A stretch of 64,000 nucleotides of DNA from the NCBI GenBank assembly GCA_012976225.1, contig JAAVVG010000014.1, positions 62,001 through 126,000 of the forward strand, in the 5' to 3' direction. Below the pieces are notes generated by a model. It saw only the letters and a program-made list of their open reading frames with translations. It was not told where the DNA came from and searched no databases. This DNA comes from Golubevia sp. BC0850 (taxonomy: Eukaryota; Basidiomycota; Exobasidiomycetes; Golubeviales; Golubeviaceae). Every line of letters begins with the position of its first letter. The first letter of the stretch is position 1. Of the stretch, positions 33,701 through 44,462 are shown in pieces. A program made the position numbers and the translations under genes.

Positions 33701-35116
33701 TGAGCCTTATCCAAAACCTCAGTACAAAGTTGAAAGACTTCAGCAAATTCATTACAGATTTGCATCTTGAGGTTATTAGTTTTAGCTTGAGTCATTACAT
33801 CTGCTGAGAAATCGAAAATCTCTTCAGATAAAAGACGTAAGATTGCCATGTTGTTTTCACAGATTGAAAGGGAAGTACGAGAAGATGAAACGATTTCTGA
33901 AATGAAAGATGGCCAGTTGTGAGGCCATTCTTGTTTGAGGATCTGAGAGGAGCGGAGAGATGGAAGGGAAGAAAAGGAAAGGTTGAGGTTTAGCTTTTGA
34001 GAACTTTGGTTGCTCTACCCCTTCTCACAGATTCCATTACTGCAAACTGTTTCTGAAAAGTGGATTTCGTGAGAGCATCCCATACCCAGTTCTGAACATC
34101 TACGCCTAGACCTCATTCCTCACAACTCTCCCTCCAGCCCAACCTCTCTTATCCTCCCTCTACTTCACCTCTCCTCTCCTCTCACCATACTAACCTGAAT
34201 CAAAGTAGTATCCAGCTTTCCAATGTAAACCTTTTCCCTTCTCAAATTAGTCTCATCTCCACTCTGTTGAACAATGGTTTCAACAATAAAGTTTCGAATC
34301 CCTTGTTGTTGATCTGCTGGTAGAACTTTCCAACGAGTTGAGATCAGTTTGTCTAGGATTTGAAGGGAGAGATACTGTGATTCAATTTGTCCGTGATTTG
34401 AGGGGGGAGGAATGAAGTAGGGAAGGTGAAAGGAGGAAAGGAAAACAGGAGAGAGGTAAAAGAGGAAGAGGAATGGGGACACACGAACGTGATGAGAACG
34501 GAGAAAGTCAGTCGAGGTTCAGAAAGAAGATTATGGAAAAGAAAGGGTTGGAATGTATGCGTGAAACCTTCGCAGTTAGTAGATAGAAAGACTAGAGTCG
34601 TAGCTATCTCTAGAGACCAAATTTCGACTCAAGTCCTCGAGACCCTACAGGGACTCGTATTCCAAGAGCACGCTTTCAACACGCTTCTTCCTCAAGAGCA
34701 CGTCCAAACTTAAGAGTTTCTCATTCTTTCTCAAGACGGGGCTCTTTCGGATTTCCTCCCTCCTTCATACCTTTGAAAACCTCTCTCTCTCTACTCACCT
34801 TTGTCTGACCATTCCCACTTCCCTGTAAGATAGCAGGAACTCTCTGCCAAGCTTCAGGATGCTCTTGGAATTGAGAAAGAACGGTTTGAGCTTGTTTCTG
34901 TTCTGCTCCAGTGGAAGTGTACATTGCTGTCACTACTTTATCTAGGAGTGGGATGTTTAGATCCTGAGAGAAGTCGAGGATGGCCTAGTAGAAGTTTGAG
35001 ATAATAGGCCCATGAGTAGAAGAAGAAGATGAAGTGGAAGAAGTTAGTAGGTTGTGGCAAAGAGGAGGAAGAGAGAGAGAGATGATGAGGGAGAGAGGAT
35101 GGTGACTTACCTCCAT
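30790..35116 (-). CDS. CRM1: Exportin-1 / CRM1
   Basis: Seven exons: 35116-35111, 34984-34799, 34374-34195, 33942-33592, 33508-32225, 32128-31306 and 31220-30790, in phase throughout, 1086 residues, the usual CRM1 length. The start MEAILDFSQDLNIPLLDKVV, YLSLQILDKLISTRWK, EWPHNWPSFISEIV, NLNTLCWAIGSISGSM, KRGKDNKAVVASNIMYIVGQ and [20 protein letters not shown] are signature CRM1 sequences covering the CRIME region, HEAT repeats and NES groove. It exports leucine-rich-NES cargo with Ran-GTP through nuclear pores. The first coding exon is only six bases (ATGGAG). The groove keeps the Cys (codon 32725-32723) that leptomycin B attacks in S. pombe and human CRM1. A Gly/Ser/Thr insertion of about 25 residues follows PLLGLNLGG. 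Divergent from PHO81. Confidence 0.97.
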
Positions 35117-35854
35117 GATGTCGAATGAATGAAGAGGTTGGGAGGAGTGAAGATTGTGAGCTGTGGGAATTGATTGGATGATTGAGGAGTAGAAGAGGAT
35201 AGAGATGTCAGAGTGTGAGTGATGGGCAAAGTAGAAGTCGAAGTGGAAGTCAAGGCATTCGTTAGAGGCAGACGGATGAGAGGTTCCTCTCCTCTCCTCT
35301 CCTCGTTTACTCTAGATTTGAAGGTGTAGAATCCTCAAGTCGAATAGGATTCTTGCCACGTTGATCTGATTTGAAGTTGAGGTGGACTCACTTTTGGGAC
35401 AATGGGGACAACCGAGCAAAGGCGGATGGGAGGAGATGCTCGAGAGCTTGCTATGCACTTGTAGGCTAAGTCTGAGTCTGTCTTGTTTCTCCTGTACTGC
35501 ACTCAAATTAAGGATTAAGAAGTACGAATTAAAGGTCTTGATCCAAGAGTAGAGTAGTACGTCGTTGGCTGGTTGGTGAAGGAAACGAAAGGGACAGGAA
35601 AGGAAAGGAAAGGAAGCTGAGAATCGCGAATCGGTCGCGAAAAAGTCGAGGGTTGCGCTGGAGAGTACGCGACATTGGACTGAGAACGTTGAGTTGCTTG
35701 ATTGGAGGAAGAGTAGGAAGATTCACAACCCAAAACCCACAACCGATTCAAACGACAAAAGTGCTACCAAATAAGGATTTCATTCAGTCAAGATAAGCAA
35801 GGTTAACGACAGTTGAAGTGGAAATCAAGGTAGAAGAGAACTGGCTTCACTCAG
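35117..35854. promoter_or_regulatory. Divergent promoter region, CRM1 and PHO81
   Basis: 738 bp between the two starts. It is purine-rich near CRM1 (CT-rich on the CRM1 sense strand), with short repeats of CTCCTCTC at 35285-35304 and AGGAAAGGAAAGG near 35600. No Pho4-type CACGTG E-box was noticed. Confidence 0.4.
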
Positions 35855-38800
35855 ATGAAGGTCAGTAGCAGTTGCGGTTGCAGTTGCAGTAGACTACTAG
35901 CTTTCTTCTAACTATCCTCTTGTCTTTCTCTCATACAGTTCGGCAAACAAATTTTAGCTCAACAGATTTCAGGTTGGGGAGCTTATTACTTGGATTACAA
36001 GTTCCTGAAAAAGGTACGTCCAGTGGAGTGGAATGTGGCATAGCTGCTGATAAGATAGAGAACCTTCTCTATCCTTCCTCTCCTCTCCACTCACCCTCTT
36101 CATTCTTCTAATCTTTGCATCTAATACCCCATCAACCAATTCCGATTCCAATTCCTATGCCTCACCCTCACCCAGATCATCAATTCCCTAGAGAAAGGTC
36201 GACTAGCAGATGCAGCACTCTTCGCAACAGGAGTTAGACCTCCTTCAAATCCTTCAGAGCTCTCTTCATCAACTGATCCTTTAAGGCCAAATTCATCTTC
36301 TACTTCTTTATCAATTGATCCACTTTCAAACTCCAACACCACTGATTCTCAAGCTCAAGAATTGGCTCACGTTCATGGCAATGGTCCAATGGATTTGGTC
36401 TCTTCAAAAGATGCAAGCGGAACTGATGGAAATGGTTTGAATTTGAATCGAATGGCTGGGAGAAGAGAAACTCTTGGAATGGAAATTGAAGGAAAGAGTG
36501 GAAAGAAAGATAGAAACGCAGAAGAGTTACAAGCTCACAAAGCTGCTTTCTTCTTTAAGTTGGAGAGAGAGTTGGAGAAGGTGAGTGCTTGGTTTCTTTG
36601 GATTCAGATATGAGTAATCATTCTGGGAGAATTGGAAATTGGGGTAGTAGAGTAGAGGGGAGACAGTTGGTCAGGAATTCAAGAGATGGAGACAACGGAG
36701 ACAGACGGGATAAGCTTCGTCTTCTTGATTGTTCAAATCGAAAGTCAGACCGACCAAGATAGAAAAGATTGGGTTGCTACTCATCTTCAAGGTGAAGCTC
36801 TGAGAAGTTCCACGCTCTGAGGATAAAAAGATACTCTAAATAAGAGAAGCAAACAAAAGTACCAGATTTTCTGAAGGACAAACCCTCCCCCCTCCCCAAC
36901 TTCCCTCTTCTCTAGATCAACGCTTTCTACCTTCAAAAAGAATCAGACCTCAAACTTCGACTTCGAGTCTTAATTTCAAAACGACAAACTTTATTCTCTC
37001 GACGATTGAAACCAACCTCATCTCATTCTTCCAATTATTCATCCTCACTTGTCCCATCAAAAGATTCACCTTCCTTCATAGCTCTTCATGAAGGATTCAA
37101 ATATTTCGAAAAGGATTTATCAAAACTTCAAAACTTTGTTGAAATCAATGCAACAGGATTCAGAAAGATTTTAAAGAAATGGGATAAGAGAAGTAAATCT
37201 CAAACCAAAGAGATCTTTTTAACCAGACAAGTTGAAGTTCAACCATGTTTTAATCGAGAATTCATAGCTGAATTGAGTGATGTTGTAGCTGCCAATTTAC
37301 AGGAATTAGAAAACATTGGAGAGGAAGAGGTTAATTCAACTGGGAAAAGGAATGTTAATGGTAGTTCAAAGGGAAATTCAACGATTGAAAAAATGGATGG
37401 ATTGGAAGAAGATCAACAAAGTATGAATGAGTTAGGTATGAATACAACTTCTACTACTCCAATGTTAAATGCTGGAATGAAGATTGGAAATGGAGAAGAA
37501 GAATATGATGCTTTGAATGATTTAGAACAAGCTTTAAGAGATTCCATCAAGAATTCAAGAACTGAAAAGGCAAGAGAATTGATCAGAGTTGCAAAAGAAA
37601 GTTTGTTGTCTTCCGAAACTGAAGAAGAAGATGAAGGTAACGTTCAGGGTCATTTCAAATCCAGTTCCACTTTAAGTGATGCCAATCATTCTTCTCAAGC
37701 TCAAACTCATGTTTCAAGATTAGTTTGGAGAGCGCTTTTGGAATCTTCTCCTAACGCCATTCAAAATGCCATTTCGAATCATTTGGTGGATTTCAATTTT
37801 TTGGATGATATCAATTATAGAACTTGTTTACATGAAGCTTCTAGAGCTGGGAATTTACAGTTAGTTAAGCTTTGTGTTGAAAATGGAGTGGAGATTAGAA
37901 AGAAAGATGCTTATGGTAGAGAAGCAATTAGTTATGCTGCTATGATGGGTCATGATGAAGTCTGTGGATACCTATTAGAAGTTGCAAATGGAAGTAATGG
38001 AAAGAAAGATGATAGAATGGATCAAGACTTGGACATGGATGGATTCTCACCTTTAGTCTTGGCTGTGATTAATGGTAGATCTAAAGTCGTTAAGATTCTT
38101 TTGGACCATGGAGTTCTGGTCGAAGTGCCGAATCCAAGTATCAAACTGGGAGGAGGAACTTCTCAGCAGAGATCCGCTTTCCCTTCAGTCACTTCTCCTT
38201 CTACTTTCTCTTCAGATTTAAATCCGTTATGCTTAGCTTCTGAAGGTGGTCATCTAGATATCGTCTCCTTGTTAATCCAAAGAGGTGCAACTATTCAACA
38301 AAATCCAGAAGGTTTAACTCCTCAAGCTTTAGCTGCTAGATCTGGACATCATGAAATTCTACAGCTATTACTCAAGAATGGTTCAAATTCAAACGTTGTC
38401 GAGAAAGGAAGCAAATGGACTCCAATCTTCTTCGCTGCTGAAAATGGTTGGACAGAATGCATCAAGGTCTTATTGCAAAATGGTGCTGATCCAAATAAAT
38501 TGGACGAGAAAAATAGGAAAGCTGAATTCTATGCTGCTTGGAATGGAAAGATTGATTGCTTGAAGATTCTGAAAGAAGCGGAGGAAGAAATCGAAACAAA
38601 AGGTTTGAATAAGGTTTCAAGTTCATCAGACGATTCTAGTTCGACGAAATCCGAGAAGAAAAAGAAGAAAGAGAAAGTTGGAACAGATGGAGACGTTGAA
38701 ATGGAAGATTTAGATTTGGATTTAGAGATTGATGGAATTCCTTCTTTAAGTCTACCGCCGCCGATCATTCCTTTCAGAACATATGGACACAATTATCTTG

Positions 38801-40643
38801 ATAAGAGAGCTTTAGTTTCAGTCTCTCTAACGAACAACTCTATCAAACTCTACAAGCATCAAGATCCAAATGTTCCAGAGCCATTCTCTGCAAATTCCAT
38901 CAAGTTAGTCATGACTGCTAAACCAGACTCATCTCCAAGAACAGCCGCTTCGAGTTCTACTCCATCTTCAAAACTTTCATTACCACATAGTTTAAACATC
39001 TTATTCCCTCTTTCAGATGATTCAGAAGTTTTTTCCTTTCAAGTAGATTCTCTTTCTAAATTCTCAATTCAATGGGAATTAATGTCAACTTTTGGTTCAA
39101 AAGTGATTGGGAAAGCAGTAGCATTACCTTCTTCATTCGAAGGTATGACAGATAGAAAACGGTTCGTCCTACCTCTTCAAGATAGTTTCCTCAAATTAGT
39201 AGGGGAGATTTCATTCGAAATCGATTTCGTTAAACCTTTCGATTCAGTAATTTTAGAGATTGGAGGAAAAGTTGAAACTTATTGGAAAAGTTTATTACCT
39301 TCTAGAGAAAATGTGACGACTTCCAACAGTACAAGAATGACACCTTTAGGTGCTTCTTCAGATTCTTCAATTCTTGCTCCCAAAAATCTCACAAATCAAG
39401 TTTCTCCTCAAACTGTTTCTTTACCTCCAATTCCTCCTATTGCTACTACTGCTTCTTCAACCGCTCCAGCTCCTTCACTCGTCACCGCTTCTTCTTTATC
39501 TGGTTCTTATTTGAGAATCACTGTTCAAGTGACTAAAGATGGGATTCCAGTGGTTTTCCCTCATTTAGGTCTTCCAGTTCCAACTCCTCCAGGTTTGAAT
39601 TTAAATCTAGACGTTTATGTTGGGAACGTTACTGCGACTCAATTCGAGGGCTTCGCAGAAGCTACTGGTAAAACTGTGAGAAAAGACAAACTACAAAATC
39701 TCGAAGGCGATGAAGAAGAAGCTTTGGGTAAATGGAGAGATGAATTGGATGGAAGGATGATCACTTTGGAGAATCTTTTAGAGGTGAGTCGGACTTCTTT
39801 CTCTCCTTTGAAAGTCCTTGATAGACTCTTTTCACTGAACAATGATTTCTTCGTCTCTCTCCTAACTTGCCTTGACTCGCAGATTCTACCGGTGCCGATA
39901 GGAATCGATCTTCATCTTCTCTATCCATCCTCAGCAGACGTCAGAGGTAATCCTTCATTACCCAAATTGGAAGTCAATCATTTCGTTGACACCATTCTTC
40001 ACAAGGTCTATGCTGCTGGAACTCTCTCTCCTCAGCAGAGTAGGAAAATTCTATTCTCGAGTCGAAGTCCTACAGTTTGTACGGCGCTGAACTGGAAACA
40101 GCCGAATTGTGAGTATCTCTCTTCTTTCCTTTCTGCAAGGAGTTTTGGATATCTCCTTCAGAGTCGTCTGACATCTCTCCTTTCTGTCACTTAATCCACA
40201 GACGCCGTATTCTTCGCTTCTTACTGTGCTTTAGCTCACACTGCCATCGGTGACAGTATTCTAGCTCCTTGCGATAGAAATGAACCTGATCCGAGAAGAA
40301 GAAGTGTTTCTGAAGCAGTCAGGTTTGCGAAGAGCAATAATTTGTTGGGAATCATGGTTGATGCTTTACTACTCGTAAGTTCCTTTTTACTTTTCAATCA
40401 GCTTTCAAACTCTCGATTTCCCCTTCGACTGACTCATCTCTTTCTGATTGCTCCCTCTTACAGAATCAAGTCCCTCAATTAGTGCCGAGCGTGAAAGCCG
40501 CTGGTTTACTTTTGATCTCTATTGGAACTTATTCTCCAACTTCAACTCCAGAGACACCAATTGCCTCGATTTCAGAAATGAACGAGACCCCAGCTGATGA
40601 GTTGGTGGATGGTTCAGTTCAGAATTCTATCGTCAGGTGTTGA
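35855..40643 (+). CDS. PHO81: Pho81-like SPX-ankyrin-GDPD CDK inhibitor
   Basis: Seven exons: 35855-35860, 35939-36013, 36176-36580, 36916-39783, 39883-40108, 40202-40374 and 40464-40643; 1310 residues. MKFGKQILAQQISGWGAYYLDYK opens an SPX domain continuing through KAAFFFKLERELEKINAFYL and KYFEKDLSKLQNFVEINATG, which binds inositol pyrophosphates. Six ankyrin repeats follow (for example RTCLHEASRAGNLQLVKLCV, TPIFFAAENGWTECIKVLL, NPLCLASEGGHLDIVSLLI). The C-terminal third resembles the Pho81 glycerophosphodiester-phosphodiesterase-like domain, but the catalytic His region reads IPVVFPHLG, so it is probably non-enzymatic. In yeast Pho81 inhibits the Pho80-Pho85 CDK when phosphate is low. As in CRM1 next door, the first coding exon is six bases (ATGAAG). 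Confidence 0.92.
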
Positions 40644-41202
40644 GAGAGCAGAAACTTAACTCGACTCCATCTGCAACGCTTCGACTGGATCCCCTTCAAT
40701 TCTTTCAGCTCTAACTTATCTCTCTGACGTTCGCAACTTCCTTTCATTTCATTGCTGCTGTCTAAAGACAGCAACCTCTACCAAAAGTTCAAATCCAACC
40801 TCTAATGCCTTAAATACCTCTCCTCTTTCAAACTCTTGCTTTCCTCGCTTTCGTACTTCACTTTTGTCCCTTTGGTCGTGAATTCTTTCTATCTCCTGCC
40901 ATCTCTTAGATTTGACCCATCGTCCTCTCCCTCTCGTTCACACATTTCTTCCTGATTCCTTTGTTCTTTAAATCCTTTTGCCACTTTGGACGATTAATAC
41001 AGCCTCCCTTTGGTGCTTGTCAAATTGAAATGAATTGAGCTCGTTCTCCCATGAAGTAAATATTCGTTTGTGAAGTCGAGATCCTCTTCACATTCTGATT
41101 ACAAGACATTCAGACGGTTTGATTGGAAAGACTCGGGTACCTAATAGGCTGAGCTCCTACAACTGGGACCCTCGCCAAAGGGAGTGGTCCATCTCAAATG
41201 TT
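40644..41202. other. Convergent intergenic region
   Basis: Pyrimidine-rich 3' flank of PHO81 meeting the 3' end of the next gene. No gene seen. Confidence 0.45.
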
Positions 41203-42633
41203 CTACCACCATTCATCAGATATATCTCCCTTCTTTCTCTCTCTGAAAGCGACCTTCAGCTTCTTCTCATGACGTTTAACCCAGTCGCCTTCTTCCTCTC
41301 CGTCTGACCTGTACCACCCATCGTCTGAAGGCTTGACCCTATCTCCGCCACTCTGGCCTCTAAGAATCTCTTTAACATCTGTCTCTGACATGTTGTGTGG
41401 AAGATTAAGTTTGACCCATTTCTTCATTGACCATGCTAACCCAATGGAAGTATGGATAGATTGAAGCTCTCCAAATAGCATGATCGGCACCCCAATAGAG
41501 TATAAGACTAATCCTATCAAAGCAGTCCAATAAAACTTCTCGTCCGTGAAAGGTGCTGCGAGATTGACGAAGGTGATCAGCAGCCAACCAGGCACGAAGG
41601 TGCAGCACACCAGCGCTGGGACAAGCTCTGTAAACCTTCTTCGGAGTGATTGAAGATCCGGTTGAACGTGATGGGTAAAGAAGGGCGTTAGAGCTTGGAC
41701 TTCTAATTCTAGATGAGTTATTGGTTTTGAAGCTGGGTTCGCTTCATTAACCTCTTGAACCAAAGAATGGAGCTCCTTCAAAAGTAAGTCTCCATCCCAA
41801 TCGTACATACTCTGGGGTGCTATCAACCACTTGCTACTAATTAACCATTTGCTACAATCTAGCCACCCAAACTTTCCACTGTCGTCGTTAACGAAGTGGC
41901 TTAAACAAGTTTGAAGAGTTGCTGTGGCTTCTGCGTCACCTTCGTTCAACGGGAGCCAGGGAGGTGTCAAAATTCGATTAATCCTGCTATTCCACCTGCT
42001 CTTGACCATTTTCGTAGATTTCTTGGCGATCAGAAAATCTCCTTCAAACTTTCTACTCTCTCCTTGGTGAGAAATAGAAGGAGAATGGACTAACACCTTA
42101 GAGTTTGATGCTAATCTATCCCACTTGAGCCTCCCCAACTTGTCTTCTTTGATTTTGAAGTCCTTACTGAAAGTTCCCCCTCTGAGACATGGAGCGTCAT
42201 TTGGCATGGAATAAAAGGTAGGCTCGAAAGGAGTCGGTAGTGGAACCGTGAAGTCGAAGACCTTGGCTGAAGGCAGAATGGCATCTAAGAGTGATGAGTT
42301 GCGCTTCTGAAAGCCTTGGATCTTGATTTTAAATGTGGGTTTGAGGTACGATCTGCTAGCGGAATATCGACCGCGGATGAGTTTTTCTGGAGAAGCAGAA
42401 GGTGGAGGGATCGATGAGTCGGAGGACTTCTCGAGACGAAGCACTTTCAGGAGACTTTGAGATCTCGAGAACCTACCTAAATCTAATGCCTCCTGACAGC
42501 TGGAGTTCGTTGGAATCAAAGAAGCGTCCTCATCATAACCAGCCGATCGAATGGGGCGAGAAGGCAGAGGTAGACCTTCTTCGACCACTTCGTTCTCGTT
42601 GACTGACTGAAATCGACCAGATTGATTAACCAT
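41203..42633 (-). CDS. Two-helix membrane protein, unknown
   Basis: A single exon of 476 residues from an ATG at 42633. The N-terminal 250 residues are polar and Ser/Arg-rich. ITHLELEVQALTPFFTHHVQ leads to the first membrane helix LVPALVCCTFVPGWLLITFV. A short loop and a second helix ALIGLVLYSIGVPIMLFGEL follow. The C-terminal tail is strongly charged (KRHEKKLKVAFRERKKGDIS). An internal near-duplication KWLISSKWLI lies at about 41822-41860. The hairpin topology puts both termini on the same side. The gene is intronless, unlike most neighbours. I recognise no family. Confidence 0.65.
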   Translation of the reverse strand: MVNQSGRFQSVNENEVVEEGLPLPSRPIRSAGYDEDASLIPTNSSCQEALDLGRFSRSQSLLKVLRLEKSSDSSIPPPSASPEKLIRGRYSASRSYLKPTFKIKIQGFQKRNSSLLDAILPSAKVFDFTVPLPTPFEPTFYSMPNDAPCLRGGTFSKDFKIKEDKLGRLKWDRLASNSKVLVHSPSISHQGESRKFEGDFLIAKKSTKMVKSRWNSRINRILTPPWLPLNEGDAEATATLQTCLSHFVNDDSGKFGWLDCSKWLISSKWLIAPQSMYDWDGDLLLKELHSLVQEVNEANPASKPITHLELEVQALTPFFTHHVQPDLQSLRRRFTELVPALVCCTFVPGWLLITFVNLAAPFTDEKFYWTALIGLVLYSIGVPIMLFGELQSIHTSIGLAWSMKKWVKLNLPHNMSETDVKEILRGQSGGDRVKPSDDGWYRSDGEEEGDWVKRHEKKLKVAFRERKKGDISDEWW

Positions 42634-42958
42634 CTTGACTGAGTGCAGTTGGGTTGGATTTGAGTGAGAATGTTAGGAAGGAAGAAGGAAGGAATGAATA
42701 ATACAGAGGGCATTGCCAGACCTTGCGGTTGTTCTATACACACAAGGTCATCGTCATATCTTCACGGAGCCTCTCCATTCTGGAAACATAATTTGAAGTT
42801 CCAAGGAGCATTCAAAGGCGCCTGCTAAGTGGTCTTTGAGGTGTGACGGATTTCTTGTATGCTAGCGTGCTTTGGGGAACAGCGAAAGATCAGAATCATC
42901 AGATCATTCAAAGATTCTTCTTCTTGACTTCACACTCCTTTGAGTCGAATTGCGGATC
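42634..42958. promoter_or_regulatory. Divergent intergenic region
   Basis: Lies between the two-helix protein and EBP starts. No named motif seen. Confidence 0.4.
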
Positions 42959-44045
42959 ATGTTGAAGTCATTAACACATCAACCTACTTTATGGGAAGAG
43001 TTGACTAAGACTCAAACTGTAAGTGATTCCTTTTCCAGAGCTGTTCTGGCGCATCTTCTGATCCGATTTCTCGTTCTTCCAACTCTTCTTCCCTCTTTCT
43101 CTCTCTCCCTTTCCAGCTTCTATCCTTAGGATATGTGGCCTCAATGGTCACAGCAGCTGTCTTTTTATCAGCTTTTACTGTTCCCAAGACTGCCGAAAAC
43201 AGGTACAAGAACCTCGCCATCTGGCTTTACTTCGACGGAATCTGCCACTTAACCTTGGAAGGAAGCTTTCTCGCAATGTCAACTTTCGGTCGCACTGTCA
43301 ACTCATCGACTGGATTCTTTGCCTATCTTTGGCAAGAGTACGTGAGTCGCAGTCTCAACTGAATGCCTTCGCATCGTCTCAGAGCTCATCGTGATCTCTC
43401 TCTCTTTTCTACACAGGCCAAGGCGGATCTAAGATGGGGATGGTCTGATCCCAACGTCGTTTCTTTGGAAATCTTAACTGTATTGGGTGAGTCTTTGATT
43501 GCGATTCTCAAAAGCAGCGACGATCCATGATCTAATCATTCGGTTCTCCCGCCTCCTTTCGCTTTCGAAGGTGCTGGACCTATCGCTTTGTACTGTGCTT
43601 ATCTTCTATCTCAGGGAAAGTTTGGCCAGTACCACTTTTGGGCAATATTGCTCAGTACTGCAGAAATTTATGGTGGATTCATGACATTCTCTCCGTGAGT
43701 TAATCAATTAATCAAAGAGAGAGAGAGAGAGAGAGATGAGAGTTGGAGACAGCCAGACAGGTCCACAAGCCCAATTCCCTCAGCTCAGCATTCAAATGAT
43801 GATAATGCACGTCTGGCGAGAGACAGACATTGATGTACAGCCATTTCCCTTTTCCCGACTTCGTGCCTTTCAGCGAATGGCTCACAGGAATGAAGTACCT
43901 CAACGGTTCCAACTTCCTCCACTTATACATTTATCTCAATGGTATGAACTGGGTCTGGGTCTTCATCCCTCTTTACATGCTATACGACTCCTATGGAGCG
44001 GTCGTTCAAAGTTTCAAGATCACCGAGGGAAAGAAGAGCAAATAG
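42959..44045 (+). CDS. EBP-type sterol delta8-delta7 isomerase
   Basis: Five exons: 42959-43018, 43117-43341, 43417-43486, 43571-43694 and 43841-44045; 227 residues, about the length of human EBP (230). Four to five membrane helices are visible. Residues known to matter in EBP are kept: His and Glu of CHLTLEG, LWQEYAKAD, Glu and Thr of SLEILTVLGAGP, EIYGGFMTF, and Asn and Trp of LNGMNWVWVFIP. EBP-family (EXPERA) proteins move the sterol B-ring double bond from C8 to C7 in the ER. Budding yeast does this step with the unrelated ERG2, so the presence of an EBP-type enzyme here is notable. The basic tail KITEGKKSK could be an ER retrieval signal. The assignment is from motifs; activity is inferred. 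Confidence 0.85.
43717..43735. repeat. (AG)n microsatellite in an intron
   Basis: About nine AG units lie in the fourth intron of the EBP-type gene, soon after the donor. Confidence 0.85.
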
Positions 44046-44462
44046 ACGTCTATCCTCTCTCCCATTTCCCCATTTCCCCGCTTTTATTGTCTTCCTAATT
44101 CGTTCTCCTGCTATTAATTAATTCTTGCTCCCCAATCAATACGCTGTGTTCGATCGCTATTGGAAATAGGTCAAATCTAGCACCCAAAGCCCTTTTGTAG
44201 GGTCAGTCTCCTCCCTTGTTCTCTTGCTGACTTCCAGGGTTCTCGAATTGTAGATACGTCTTCAATTAACTCGCTCGAAAGGCAGAAGTGAGAGAGACTC
44301 TCGAGGGTTCGTGCGCACCATGGTCGTGGAATGATGCGACGAGAAACTTTTTCATCTTTTTCCCATTTCTTCCCAACTCCATCCTGGTTCTTCTATTTGG
44401 GGTTCTTCTATTCTATCCTCTTCTAAGCGTAAGATCCACTCTTCCTTAGACAAATCAACACA
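44046..44462. other. Intergenic region
   Basis: 3' flank of the EBP gene and 5' flank of the F-box relic; T-rich near the latter. No gene seen. Confidence 0.4.

Noticed and set aside
43736-44098. Plus-strand frame across the end of the EBP-type gene
   Set aside because: It is in a different frame from the last EBP exon and crosses its splice acceptor.
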